Assembly: GCF_030316845.1 (NCBI RefSeq)
Contig: NZ_JASZYS010000003.1
Coordinates: 124,001-188,000, forward strand
DNA length: 64,000 nt
Reading direction: 5' to 3'
Origin: Variovorax davisae
Lineage (GTDB): Bacteria; Pseudomonadota; Gammaproteobacteria; Burkholderiales; Burkholderiaceae_C
Shown: positions 1 through 8,822 of the stretch, in pieces
How positions within the stretch are numbered: position 1 is the first letter of the stretch
How the letters are laid out: every line of letters starts with the position of its first letter
Notes under the pieces: generated by a model
The model's input: the letters and a program-made list of their open reading frames with translations, nothing else
What the model was told of the DNA's origin: nothing
Databases searched by the model: none
Position numbers and translations under genes: made by a program

Positions 1-1
1 C

Positions 2-559
2 AACTATGCGGCGCAGTCGCAGCTGACGGCCGCTTCACAGTCCATCCTGAGCAACGGGGCGAGTGCCAGTGCATCATCAGAACCGCCAATCCAGGAAGCG
101 ACACCGAGCCGGTTAGTGATGTCCGCACGCCCATCTGGCGCATGCCAGCGCAACATGCGGTTCCTGGACGCAGTTGTGCCAGCGGCAACCAACGAAGAAA
201 TCAATGACTTCAGGGGGAAGGCAATCAACACCGATGTCATGGCTGACATGCGACGGGCACGCCGGCAAGGCTATACCCCTAGCACGGCAACCAAGGCGAT
301 ATTTTCACAGGCTCGAGAGTACGACAAGGCTGCTGCTGAGGCATTGCGTACTGCGTCCCTTACCGATGCGCTTGGCAATTCAGATGACGACTTCTTGGTT
401 CAGTTGAAGGGTGGCACGCTATCGGTGAAGGACTGTTTGGGCATCCGCAACAACGCGCTCTGTCAGGCCATCCGTATGCGCATAGCTGCGGTTGTCACGC
501 GCGCCGAAGCGGCCGAGTTCGTCTGCCATGGGACCGCGGGGACGTTTCCTCCAGCCTAG
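2..559 (+). CDS. hypothetical protein, cut by the left window edge
   Basis: The frame is open from the first bases of the window to a TAG at 557-559, so the N-terminus lies outside. The visible 185 residues begin with a polar, Ala/Ser-rich stretch and continue as a mixed helical-looking domain with two cysteines near the end (KDCLGIRNN, EFVCHGTAG). An internal ATG at 116 could start a 147-residue version but no ribosome site precedes it. I do not recognise the family. It could be a secreted or effector-like protein; nothing in the context settles this. Confidence 0.5.
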   Translation, partial: NYAAQSQLTAASQSILSNGASASASSEPPIQEATPSRLVMSARPSGACQRNMRFLDAVVPAATNEEINDFRGKAINTDVMADMRRARRQGYTPSTATKAIFSQAREYDKAAAEALRTASLTDALGNSDDDFLVQLKGGTLSVKDCLGIRNNALCQAIRMRIAAVVTRAEAAEFVCHGTAGTFPPA

Positions 560-619
560 GCTCACGTAGCAACCGTAAGCTGGCACGGCCTTGCGATCGC
601 GGGGCCACCGCCGCCCGCG

Positions 620-1020
620 TTAGTTCGAGACGTCTGCCGGATCGTGCACCTCACAGAAAAACTTGTCGTGCACGTGCTGCAACGCATCGTGGGGCGTGCT
701 GCACTCATTGAGGACGCGCAGCTGGATTCCACCACCAACCACGCACCTGTCCGCCTCCTTTTTGTTGGCCGAGTAGTACGAGCCGTTCAAACTCAGTGAG
801 GGCATCGAAGATGCCCAGGAACGTGCATGGCTGCCCGCTCAGTTGACCCCGGCCCATGTCGAACGGGATGATATGGGGCAGCAAGGTGCGCATGGTCATT
901 GCTGCGCGCCCAATCTTGCCCGGCCGGCCGTTGCGCACATCATCAATTTTTGCGGCAGTCTGATTCGTATCGGTCCACGTGCCAGGACCGTACAGGCCAA
1001 GCGTCTCGAGGTTGCGCGTG
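620..1020 (-). pseudogene. degenerate unrecognised gene with frameshift
   Basis: Two overlapping minus-strand frames join into one protein-like sequence. The upstream frame reads NLETLGLYGPGTWTDTNQ, then RNGRPGKIGRAAMTMRTLLP and ends usefully at FDALTEFER near 790. The downstream frame continues YYSANKKEADRCVVGGGIQL to DPADVSN and a TAA at 620-622. A single-base indel near 785-795 would restore it. Upstream of about 1020 the frame is lost again. The FDALTEFER motif superficially resembles serine resolvases, but the rest does not. The function is unknown. Confidence 0.35.
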
Positions 1021-1276
1021 CGCGTAGCGCATATCGCCCGCGACTGCCGTCAGGCGACATCATCAGCCCAATCATTGCGTGCTGCGCACTCCTCCAGGCG
1101 CAACGTGCCGAGCGCGTTGGTCAACCCGTCCCTTTCATCTCGCGCAGCGACGATCTGATCGATCAGCGCTTCGCTGGCCTACCAGTAAATGTCGACGTTG
1201 CCAAGGCCCAAACACGTGGTCCCGCTGGACCGCTGACAGGAAAGACTGCAGCCACTTACCCTACAGAAAGGCTGCC

Positions 1277-2410
1277 ATGAACGACCAATCTGCCAATGCA
1301 TCCAGTCAATCGCGCACGATCATCGCTGCCGTGGCTAGTGTGTTCCTAGCCTCTTGCGGAGGCGGAGGAAGTTCTGGCGGAGCGGGCTCGCTGCTGCCGA
1401 CCGACGCGGCGGCCGCAATGGCGCAGCCTGCCGCTGCGACGCCCGCAGCGCCGGCTACTACTGATGCGGCGACGAACGCATCGCCGACCACGGCTGCGGG
1501 CGTGGCGCTTCTGAACGGCGTGAAAGAAACCTGCAACCCTGCGTCGTCGCCCGGCTACCGCAAGGACTGCGTCGAGTTTGTGCTGTACACGCCGCAGATC
1601 GTTCCCGGCAGCTATATCGGTAAGACCGCCCCTTATGATTCCGAGCCTCTCGTGACATGCGCCGTCAGCCTAGACGCGGCGGGAGTGATCACTGCGACAA
1701 CTGCGACAAGGTCACTTCGCGTTGAGCCCGCTTACGGAAATCAGCCTACACCGAACGACTACTGGAGCTATCTCTACACCCAAGACTCGTACTACCCGCA
1801 GAATATGATGCAGTCGTACAACGTGGCGAACGGCCCAAGCAAGGCACAGGCAACGATCGCTTGGAAAGGCCCTGTCGTCGCCAATTCGGCCGGCGATTGG
1901 GAGCTTGCGGCTTTCTCAAAATTCGGAATCCAAGTTTCCGATCCCGGGTTTATCAGCTGCTGGGCCATGAAGCCGCAGATGCAGGTTCCAGCACCGGTTG
2001 CCAGTCCTCCACCCATCTCGGCCGATGCGACAGACGGTTCGGGCTACGCGGTGAACGAAGGCGAGCCTGCGCCGGTGACACCTACCACAGGGACACCTAC
2101 CACCACGCCGCCTCCTGCGACCATCAGGTTCACGAGTACCAATGCCCTGATTTCCAACGGCGCTTACAACCTCTGGCGGATCAGCGTTGGCAATCCGAAT
2201 GCATTTGGCATCCGGTGCCAGGTTATCGCGAATTACCAATACCCTGATGCGAATAACCCGAGCAGCGTCAATGGCAGTGGTCTGCTGTCGACCCAAACCA
2301 CGCGCACGGTCACCGTGGCATCCGGCGGTACCGGCAATGCCGACTTCGGGTTTACGGACCGAAACGTCTCGCCCACGAGCTACGTGGTCCGCAGCTGCGC
2401 CAAGACCTGA
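1277..2410 (+). CDS. putative secreted lipoprotein, unknown function
   Basis: This is a 377-residue protein. The ATG at 1277 is chosen because AGAAAGG lies 6 bases upstream and because the N-terminus then forms a lipoprotein signal: hydrophobic IIAAVASVFLA followed by lipobox LASC and a glycine run. The frame remains open further upstream but that part lacks signal features. After the lipobox comes a low-complexity Ala/Pro/Thr linker, a globular region with paired cysteines (KETCNP, RKDCVEF, LVTCAV, ISCWAM), a second Pro/Thr linker (about 255-275) and a C-terminal domain with two more cysteines. It is probably anchored in the outer membrane. No family is recognised. Confidence 0.7.
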   Translation: MNDQSANASSQSRTIIAAVASVFLASCGGGGSSGGAGSLLPTDAAAAMAQPAAATPAAPATTDAATNASPTTAAGVALLNGVKETCNPASSPGYRKDCVEFVLYTPQIVPGSYIGKTAPYDSEPLVTCAVSLDAAGVITATTATRSLRVEPAYGNQPTPNDYWSYLYTQDSYYPQNMMQSYNVANGPSKAQATIAWKGPVVANSAGDWELAAFSKFGIQVSDPGFISCWAMKPQMQVPAPVASPPPISADATDGSGYAVNEGEPAPVTPTTGTPTTTPPPATIRFTSTNALISNGAYNLWRISVGNPNAFGIRCQVIANYQYPDANNPSSVNGSGLLSTQTTRTVTVASGGTGNADFGFTDRNVSPTSYVVRSCAKT

Positions 2411-2518
2411 CGGCGGCCTAATCGGCGATGCCGATCCCGGCAAGTCATGACAGTTTGTCGGAGCCCCGCGCCAGGCGGCGCTCTCTTCTTCCTATGCCAT
2501 GCGGGCTTTTTCCCGGGC

Positions 2519-2977
2519 ATGAAGAGCGCGCAAAACCTTAAATCCCCCCGGAGCGAATCAAGACACTTTCCCGCCCTCCCCGCTCAGCTGCTCTTCCCCG
2601 CGGCCTTTCGATGGGTCAAGACGGAACTCACAGACGAATGTTGCGGCTATCTCGACCAATTCGTGCTGCCCGATTTGCGTCGGCAGATCGGAAGCCTTCG
2701 TGCCTCCTCGCTGTTTCGAGAGCGGAGCGACGGCACAACACAAGTGGTTGTGGCGTCGGTTTGGGAATCGATGGAGCGCATTCGCGCGTACGACGGCGGC
2801 GGTACTTCGGGGCCTGCGATCGATGCGTCCGTCAGAGAGAAGATTCTGGATCGAGATGCGGTGATGCGCTACTACGCAATCGATTCTCTCGACGACCCCG
2901 CCCTCACTGATCTTACTCAAGTGGAGTTGGGGACCCCGCTCGTCGGCCAACCTGAAGACTTCGAGGGACCTGGATGA
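2519..2977 (+). CDS. antibiotic biosynthesis monooxygenase (ABM)-like domain protein
   Basis: The 152-residue product contains one ferredoxin-like ABM-type domain at about residues 30-125: a helix with DQFVLPDLRRQIGSLRAS, then strand-turn-strand FRERSDGTTQVVVASVWESM and ERIRAYDGG, ending with MRYYAI. The phrase V(A/L)S(V/L)WESMERIRAY is typical of the superfamily. Members include small heme or quinol monooxygenases and many uncharacterised stress proteins, so the substrate is not predicted. The start is uncertain: the frame is open to an ATG at 2447, neither ATG has a clear ribosome site, and the domain begins well after both. Confidence 0.6.
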   Translation: MKSAQNLKSPRSESRHFPALPAQLLFPAAFRWVKTELTDECCGYLDQFVLPDLRRQIGSLRASSLFRERSDGTTQVVVASVWESMERIRAYDGGGTSGPAIDASVREKILDRDAVMRYYAIDSLDDPALTDLTQVELGTPLVGQPEDFEGPG

Positions 2978-3039
2978 CATTGGCAGCGCATGCTTTCTAC
3001 CGCACCTCCAAGTAGCCACCTTAGTGCAAATCAAAAGCC

Positions 3040-3240
3040 CGAGATCCGGATCTGCTCTGCGGGCATCGCACTCCGCTTGCCACTCTGGAATGGGGCCGGC
3101 TGATCGAGCTGATGGACGACCTGCATGATGAGCACCCCGATCATCGTGGAGGTCACGCTCTTGCCGATAGACCAGGACTCGAGGGACGTCGTCACACCGA
3201 CTCCGGCTTGATAGCGGTCCCCGAGAATCCGCGCCCGGAG
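3040..3240 (-). pseudogene. fragment of a beta-lactamase-family serine hydrolase
   Basis: On the minus strand, ARILGDRYQAGVGVTTSLES is followed by WSIGKSVTSTMIGVLIM. This is the block around the active-site serine of class C beta-lactamase-like serine hydrolases (S-x-x-K, here SIGK). After a shift of frame the text continues LDQPAP and PIPEWQAECDARRA, also usual for this family. The rest of an approximately 400-residue enzyme is missing on both sides. This is a remnant with no likely activity. It does not imply antibiotic resistance; most members are esterase-like. Confidence 0.45.
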
Positions 3241-3448
3241 GGCAGTTGCTTAACCGCTGGACAAAAATTGCCATCCCCGGGTAGTCGAAGGTTTTCCGTC
3301 TTCTTTGCTGCCTTTCCGCGTCTACCATCATCACGTGCTGACATCACGCGCCTGCCTCTTCACCAAATTGCATAGTCGATCTTGGTCCCAGCGCTCCCCT
3401 AAAGTTCAACTGACTTCCTGGCTGCCGAGCGCCCCGCAGGTGCATCCG

Positions 3449-3685
3449 CTACACGCGAATGCGAACCGCGATTCCCACACCCGAACTGCACTCCGCTCCG
3501 ATGCACTTCGATTGCAGTTTGCTTGTACCTTCGCTTTCTAGTGCAGCGAGCGCGAAAAACACAATGACCAGCGCGGCCACCACCCAGCGTCGCGGCCGAG
3601 ATTTCCAGACAGATAGCAGCGCCAAGGTCGCGACGGTCAGGGCCGCGCCGATCGATACAGGATCCTTCATCAAGAGATTTTCCAC
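3449..3685 (-). CDS. small two-helix membrane protein
   Basis: This is a 78-residue protein starting at GTG 3685 with a strong ribosome site GGAGGAGGT ending 11 bases upstream. It has two hydrophobic segments, about residues 10-25 (GAALTVATLALLSVW) and 34-49 (WVVAALVIVFFALAAL), separated by a basic SRPRR loop, then a short tail with two cysteines (CIGAEC). This suggests a hairpin in the inner membrane with the tail outside. No family is recognised. The ribosome site is the main reason for accepting it. Confidence 0.5.
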   Translation of the reverse strand: MENLLMKDPVSIGAALTVATLALLSVWKSRPRRWVVAALVIVFFALAALESEGTSKLQSKCIGAECSSGVGIAVRIRV

Positions 3686-4154
3686 GACTTCAAATTACCT
3701 CCTCCGTTGCATTTCAAGCTGTGTCCGACGTTCTCAGTGACGGTTAGTCATTGGACGTCAGACCGATATATCTTGCGTAGGCTCAGCGCGCATGCCGGAG
3801 GCATTCGCGAGCGAGAGGGTGCTGGCTGCTGGGTGATAGGTTCTCCGGTCCCCATTCCTGCTCTTCGTTGCGCGACCTTCCCTCCTCCCCCGCAACGAAG
3901 TATTAGCCCGGCGTGCGTCCTCGCGCGCCGGGCCTTCTTTTGAAAGCCGCCCAGAGCTCGCGCTTGCAACATCGCCCTCTCGGACACGGCCTACATCCAG
4001 GAAGGCCAAAGTACCACCTCGGCAAGGGCGTCGCGGAGTACGGTTTCGGGCGGTTGCCAATGGTTTCAAATGGCCGCGCGCCAAATGGGATCCAGCTCGG
4101 CGTCAGGCACGTATCCCCTTGTGCGATCGCCCGCAAAACCTCAGGAGTACACGT
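3686..4154. other. intergenic stretch with one terminator
   Basis: No convincing gene is seen between the small membrane protein and the DUF4331 operon. Several open frames here are Arg/Pro rich and lack ribosome sites. The stretch holds the leader of the minus-strand gene, the hairpin at 3906-3933, and presumably the promoter of the downstream operon, for which no clear consensus was found. Confidence 0.5.
3906..3941 (+). terminator. rho-independent terminator-like hairpin
   Basis: GCCCGGCG (3906-3913) pairs perfectly with CGCCGGGC (3926-3933) across a 12-base loop, followed by CTTCTTTT. The T-rich side is only on the plus strand. No plus-strand gene ends just upstream, so it may insulate the operon that starts at 4155 or belong to a lost gene. 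Confidence 0.5.
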
Positions 4155-5669
4155 ATGACACGAAGACTCTCCGCCAGCGCTGCCATGTGCCTGCTCACGG
4201 CCTTGTCAAGCCTCTCATTTGCGTCCAGCCACCGGGAAGCCCCGTTCATCAGCGGGCAACCTCAGGTGGACGGCACGGACCTCTACATGTTTCGAAGTTA
4301 CGAACCCAGCCGGCAGGGCTACGTCACCGTTCTCGCGAACTACCAGCCGTTCCAGGATCCCCAAGGTGGGCCGAACTTCTACATGTTCAACCAGAACGCC
4401 CTTTACGAAATCCACATCGACAACGACGGGGACGGTGTCGAGGACTTGACGTTCCAGTTTCGTTTCAAGAACACCTCCAAGTCGACCGCCGTGAGTGTCG
4501 GCGGCAAGGCCGTGAAGATCCCGCTTATCAACAGTGGGACGATCAACTCTGTGAACTCCGCAGCTTTGAACGTTCGCGAGACCTACACCATCGACCTCGT
4601 CCGGGGAGCCCGCCGTGGCGCCTCGCGCACCCCGCTGACGAATGCGGCTAACGGACAAACCCAGTTAGACAAGCCCGCGGACAGCATCGGTGACAAGGTG
4701 TTCCCGACCGGCTATGCCGCCTACGCGAACCAGCACATCTACACCGTCAACATCCCCGGCTGCGCGACCACCGGGCGTGTGTTCGTTGGGCAGCGAAAGG
4801 AGCCGTTCTATATTGCGGTGGGCAAGATCTTTGACCTCTTCAACCTGAACCCCCTGGGCCCGGAGAACGCGGGCAACAACAACGACCTGGAAGCCAAGAA
4901 CGTCAGCACGCTCGCGATGGAGTTGCCGATCTCCTGCATCACCGCCGGCAACGAACCGGTGATCGGCGCCTTCACCACGGCCAGCCTGCGCCAGGGCCGG
5001 CTGATCGACGGCTCCCCGCGAACGGGCCTGAACCGGGCCACATTGGAAGGCGGCCCGTGGGCGCAGGTGTCACGCCTTGGGATGCCGTTGGTCAATGAAG
5101 TCGTGATCGGCCTGGAGGACAAGGACAAGTTCAATGCATCCAAGCCCAAGGACGATGCGACGAACTTCGCCGACTACGTGACCAATCCTGTCCTGCCTGC
5201 CTTGGTCGAGCAGCTGTTCCCGTCCGCCAAGGCACCCACCAATTTCCCGCGCACCGACCTGCTGACCGTCTTCCTCAAGGGCATCAGCGGATTGAACCAG
5301 CCCGCCAATGTCGCGCCGGCCGAGATGCTTCGACTGAATACTTCCACGCCGGTGACGCCGGCGGCCGGCCAGAACCCCCTGGGTGTGGCGGGGGGCGACA
5401 ACGCAGGTTTTCCGAACGGTCGGCGGCCAGCGGACGACGTAGTCGATCTTTCGCTGCGGGTTGCGATGGGAGCGCTTTGTGTCCTGACCGGACCGACCGA
5501 CGCCCTGCAGGTGGGCTGCAAGCCGTCGGACGCACCGGCGGGCGGTCTGCCGTTCACGGACGGCGTCAGGAAGTCCGCCGCCAACTACGGCACGGCGTTC
5601 CCCTACCTGACAACGCCGTTGCCTGGCAACTTCAATCCTCCGGCGCCCGCAGGAACCACCTACCCATAA
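4155..5669 (+). CDS. secreted DUF4331 family protein
   Basis: The 504-residue protein begins at ATG 4155 (CAGGAG 7 bases upstream) with a signal peptide ending near SLSFA. The mature start SSHREAPFISGQPQVDGTDL and YMFRSYEP are the signature of DUF4331 proteins. An acidic loop (HIDNDGDGVEDLTFQF) and the late segment RRPADDVVDLSLRVAMGALC also fit the family. It is expected in the periplasm or outside the cell; no molecular function is established for the family. It is the first gene of an operon with a small lipoprotein, a TPR protein and a HupE/UreJ protein, a frequent pairing that suggests joint work at the cell envelope. An earlier GTG at 4119 would place the signal peptide internally. Confidence 0.9.
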   Translation: MTRRLSASAAMCLLTALSSLSFASSHREAPFISGQPQVDGTDLYMFRSYEPSRQGYVTVLANYQPFQDPQGGPNFYMFNQNALYEIHIDNDGDGVEDLTFQFRFKNTSKSTAVSVGGKAVKIPLINSGTINSVNSAALNVRETYTIDLVRGARRGASRTPLTNAANGQTQLDKPADSIGDKVFPTGYAAYANQHIYTVNIPGCATTGRVFVGQRKEPFYIAVGKIFDLFNLNPLGPENAGNNNDLEAKNVSTLAMELPISCITAGNEPVIGAFTTASLRQGRLIDGSPRTGLNRATLEGGPWAQVSRLGMPLVNEVVIGLEDKDKFNASKPKDDATNFADYVTNPVLPALVEQLFPSAKAPTNFPRTDLLTVFLKGISGLNQPANVAPAEMLRLNTSTPVTPAAGQNPLGVAGGDNAGFPNGRRPADDVVDLSLRVAMGALCVLTGPTDALQVGCKPSDAPAGGLPFTDGVRKSAANYGTAFPYLTTPLPGNFNPPAPAGTTYP

Positions 5670-5679
5670 GGGAATCGCC

Positions 5680-5970
5680 ATGAAACACAAGAGCAATCTC
5701 CAGCGCGCCTTGATGTTGGCCACGGTCCTCGCGATCGCCGGCTGCGGCGGGGGAGGCGGTGGCGGCGGATTCCCGGTGGTGGGGGCCAACGGGGCCGCCG
5801 GCAATGGCGCCTCGACCAGTACCGTCCCCGCATCGGCGATGCAAAGTGTCGGTGCCTTCATGGCCTTCATGAAGGGCTTGGTCGCCTCGAGCTCCGAGAC
5901 CGACAGTCCGATGCAGCTTGGCGATGCGGTGGTGCCGATCAGCGAGACAGACCCGCCGAGTGGTCCCTAA
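5680..5970 (+). CDS. small lipoprotein
   Basis: This 96-residue product starts ten bases after the DUF4331 gene. Residues 1-22 form a lipoprotein signal (ALMLATVLAIAGC), followed by an eight-glycine run and a short tail with SVGAFMAFMKGLVASSSETD and a C-terminal Pro-rich end. It is predicted to be membrane anchored after cleavage before Cys22. Its position between DUF4331 and the TPR gene suggests it is part of the same envelope assembly. No known family is assigned beyond the lipobox. Confidence 0.75.
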   Translation: MKHKSNLQRALMLATVLAIAGCGGGGGGGGFPVVGANGAAGNGASTSTVPASAMQSVGAFMAFMKGLVASSSETDSPMQLGDAVVPISETDPPSGP

Positions 5971-6018
5971 ATCGTTGTTGATCACGCCATCGCCCACGCA
6001 ACCAATCCCGCGCACGCC

Positions 6019-7248
6019 GTGATCGGGCACAACGCCGAATCCGCGCGGCACGGGGCACACTGGATGGTGCTGGCCTGCATCATGGCCTGCGCCGGGGCCG
6101 TCCAAGCGGCTCCGCGCGTCCCGGCCAACGACAGCGACATTGTCGAAACATTGCCGGCGGTCGCGGGATGGTCAAACCAGCAGCGCAGGCTGCGCCGGGA
6201 ACTGGTGCAGCGCCCGCGCGACCAAGGCGTGGCGATAGAGGCCGCGCGAGCGTACCTGGAGCTCGCGCGAACCGAAGGCGATGCGCGCTATGCCGGCTAC
6301 GCGATGGGTGCGCTGCAGGCGTGGAACGCCGCGGCCCCGGCCGAAACGCCGCCGGCGGTGCTGGTCATGCGGGCGACCGTGGCGCAGTTCCTGCACGACT
6401 TCGACGCTGCGGAAGCGATGCTCAAGGAAGCCTTGGCAAGACAGCCCGGCAACGCCCAGGCCTGGATCACGCTCGCCACCGTCCTGCGGGTGCGTGGTCG
6501 CTATGCCGAGTCGGATGACGCCTGCAAGAAGTTGGGTCGCGTCGGCCCGCCTCTGTACGGCGCCGCCTGCTTGGCGGAGAACGCCGGCTTGCGCGGCGAC
6601 CACGCCGCCGCGAGAGAAGCGCTGCAAGGGCTGCTCGCCGATCCGGCGTTGCAGGGGCCGCGCCACCAAGGTACGCGCCAATGGCTGCTGACCACCGTGG
6701 CCGAGGTCGAGGAGCTTGCTGGGCGACCTGCCGCTGCCGAAACCGCCTACCGCCAGGCGCTGGAGGCAGATCGCTCGGGCTATCTGCTGTTGGCTTACAG
6801 CGATTTCCTGGTGAGCCAGGGCCGGCCCTCCCAGATTGCTTCGTTGCTCTCAAAAGAGCCGCGCAGCGACGCCGTCCTGCTGCGTCTGGCCATTGCCGCT
6901 GCGTCGACCAGAGCTGGAGCGAGGTCGCCGTCCGCGCAACAGGGTGAACTGGCTCGGCAAGAGGCTGACGAGCTGCGGTCCCGGTTCGCGGCGGCCGCAC
7001 TGCGGCCAGGCACGGCGGCGCTCCACGCTCGCGAGGAAGCCAAGTTCGCTCTCGACGTGGAAGGCGACGCGCCGCGGGCGCTCGAACTTGCGCGCATCAA
7101 TGTCAAGCTGCAGCGCGAACCTGTCGACCTCCTGCTGTTCGCACGAGCTGCAGCGGCAGCGCACGACGACGCGGCCCGCGCGGAAGTGAAGGACCTGATG
7201 CAACGCATCGGGCTGCGGGATGCGCGTATCGATGCCGTTCTATCCTGA
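6019..7248 (+). CDS. secreted tetratricopeptide-repeat protein
   Basis: This 409-residue protein uses GTG 6019, with a possible alternative ATG at 6064 nearer the hydrophobic segment MVLACIMACAGAVQAA, which looks like a signal peptide. The remainder is alanine-rich helical repeats with TPR spacing, for example FLHDFDAAEAMLKEALARQP, NAQAWITLATVLRVRGRYAE, and AETAYRQALEADRSGYLLLA. TPRs mediate protein contacts, so it probably holds partners in the periplasm, perhaps the products of the adjoining genes. It overlaps the next gene by 29 bases, indicating translational coupling. Confidence 0.8.
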   Translation: MIGHNAESARHGAHWMVLACIMACAGAVQAAPRVPANDSDIVETLPAVAGWSNQQRRLRRELVQRPRDQGVAIEAARAYLELARTEGDARYAGYAMGALQAWNAAAPAETPPAVLVMRATVAQFLHDFDAAEAMLKEALARQPGNAQAWITLATVLRVRGRYAESDDACKKLGRVGPPLYGAACLAENAGLRGDHAAAREALQGLLADPALQGPRHQGTRQWLLTTVAEVEELAGRPAAAETAYRQALEADRSGYLLLAYSDFLVSQGRPSQIASLLSKEPRSDAVLLRLAIAAASTRAGARSPSAQQGELARQEADELRSRFAAAALRPGTAALHAREEAKFALDVEGDAPRALELARINVKLQREPVDLLLFARAAAAAHDDAARAEVKDLMQRIGLRDARIDAVLS

Positions 7249-8437
7249 ACGAGCGTTCTCAGAGAGTGCCTTCGGGGCCCGCGTCGCCGCGTTTGCGAAT
7301 GCGATGCTCTTCACCGCGCTGGTCTGTGCGCCTTCGCTGGCCCTGGCGCACAAGGCGAGCGATGCCTACCTACAGCTCCGCCTTGCCGGCGACACCCTGT
7401 CGGTGCGCTGGGACATCTCGCTGCGCGACCTCGATGCGGTGCTCGACCTGGACAGCAACGGCGATCGCAAGTTGAGTTGGGGCGAGGTCAAGAGCCGCAT
7501 GGACGACATCCAGGCGTACGCGCAGGCCCGGCTGCAACTGCAACGCGGCCGCTGCAGCATGGTTCAAGCGCAGCCGCCCGCGATCGAAGACCGAATCGAC
7601 GGTGCCTACTTGGTGCTTCAGTTGCAGGCGAACTGCGATCCGCGGCCGACGCTGGAGGTCGACTATCGGCTCTTCCGCGAAGTCGATCCTACCCATCGCG
7701 GCCTGCTTCGCATCGAGGCGGCAGCGGATTTGGAACCGGTGCTGCAGTCGCTCGATCCTGCCGGGGGCCCAGTGACAGTCGCTTGGCCCGGAGGCGGGGG
7801 CAGTGCCGGTCCCGCTGCAGCGCCGGCACGAAGCGCGACCTTCTTCCGGGACGGTGTGCATCACCTCGTCATTGGCTACGACCACGTGCTCTTCCTCATT
7901 TCATTGCTGCTGCCCGCCGTTCTGCGCCGCCGAGACGGCGGCTGGGAGCCCGTGACGAATTGGCGCGAGGCCGTCTGGCCAATGGTTGCCACGGTGACCA
8001 TGTTCACCATCGCGCATTCAATCACGCTGGCGTTGGCCGGTCTCCAGCTCGTCACGCTCTCGCCGCGCATCATCGAGCCCGGCATCGCGCTGACCATCAT
8101 GGTCGCAGCGCTCGACAACCTTCACCCGCTCCTTCGCGGCCGCCGCAAGCTGTTCACCTTCCTGTTCGGCTTGATCCACGGCTTTGGCTTCGCCGGCGTC
8201 CTGAGCGAGCTCGACCTCCCGGTCAGCGGCTTCGTCGTTGCCCTGCTGCAGTTCAACCTGGGTGTAGAAGCCGGCCAACTTCTGATAGTGACGGTGGCGC
8301 TGGTCGTGCTGTTCTCGCTGCGCGAGTGGAAGCGCTACCCGTCGGTGATCTTGCGAGGCGGCTCGATCCTCGCCGTCGTCATCGCCTCGATCTGGCTGGC
8401 CGAGCGTGTGACCGATGCCAAGTTGCTACCGATCTAG
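7220..8437 (+). CDS. HupE/UreJ family membrane protein with periplasmic N-terminal domain
   Basis: This 405-residue protein has a signal-like N-terminus (ALVCAPSLALAHKASDAYLQ), a soluble domain to about 205, and a HupE/UreJ_2-type membrane domain from FFRDGVHHLVIGYDHVLFLI onward with about six to seven helices. Family marks include GYDHVLFL, FTIAHSITLALA, LIHGFGFAGVL and FNLGVEAGQ. The first domain contains a calcium-loop-like DLDSNGDRKLSWGE. HupE/UreJ relatives move nickel or cobalt, but this subgroup associated with DUF4331 has no proven substrate. It is the last gene of the operon; no terminator was seen. Confidence 0.85.
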   Translation: MRVSMPFYPERAFSESAFGARVAAFANAMLFTALVCAPSLALAHKASDAYLQLRLAGDTLSVRWDISLRDLDAVLDLDSNGDRKLSWGEVKSRMDDIQAYAQARLQLQRGRCSMVQAQPPAIEDRIDGAYLVLQLQANCDPRPTLEVDYRLFREVDPTHRGLLRIEAAADLEPVLQSLDPAGGPVTVAWPGGGGSAGPAAAPARSATFFRDGVHHLVIGYDHVLFLISLLLPAVLRRRDGGWEPVTNWREAVWPMVATVTMFTIAHSITLALAGLQLVTLSPRIIEPGIALTIMVAALDNLHPLLRGRRKLFTFLFGLIHGFGFAGVLSELDLPVSGFVVALLQFNLGVEAGQLLIVTVALVVLFSLREWKRYPSVILRGGSILAVVIASIWLAERVTDAKLLPI

Positions 8438-8822
8438 GACAGCCGCGGCGTAACGATCGCGCCGATCCTGAAAGGTTCGACATCCTGAGCGACCCCGGTC
8501 ATGGTCCGCTGAAATTGCACTCAGATCAGATTCAGTGGCGTGAGTAATACGTTACCGGTTGCAAGGCTTGCGGAATTGCGAAGCGGCCTCGCTGCGCGCA
8601 TAGCACCCCGCAAGGTCTCTCAAGCTTTTGAATCCGCCCGCAAGTCGTTGATCTGGTTCGGACCTACGCCCGATTCACCGGCTGACGCGGGAGCCACCAT
8701 GTACGCTACCACGGTGGCGGGGCGGCACAACTTCCACACTTGCTCACACTCGCCTTGCTGCAATCGTTGGAGCTACGCCACTTGGCGCCCCAACGCGTCG
8801 GCGCGCCGTCGAGAATCAAGGC
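8438..8822. other. intergenic stretch, nothing recognised
   Basis: No supported gene, hairpin or repeat is seen after the HupE/UreJ gene. The open frames crossing it lack ribosome sites and protein-like composition. Confidence 0.4.

Noticed and set aside
705-938. Possible serine resolvase because of FDALTEFER
   Set aside because: The resolvase context (FxxFGALAEFERxLIxERT) is not continued, and the better continuation in the next frame is unrelated.
843-1280. Long plus-strand open frame
   Set aside because: No ribosome site, and the minus strand of the same stretch carries more protein-like text.
3185-3240. Antibiotic-resistance beta-lactamase
   Set aside because: Only a small fragment around S-x-x-K exists and it resembles esterase-like serine hydrolases.
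2558-3334. 258-codon minus-strand frame
   Set aside because: It crosses the ABM-like gene antisense; only its middle, combined with another frame, resembles a serine hydrolase.
7477-8547. 356-codon plus-strand frame
   Set aside because: Shadow of the HupE/UreJ gene, Arg and Pro rich.
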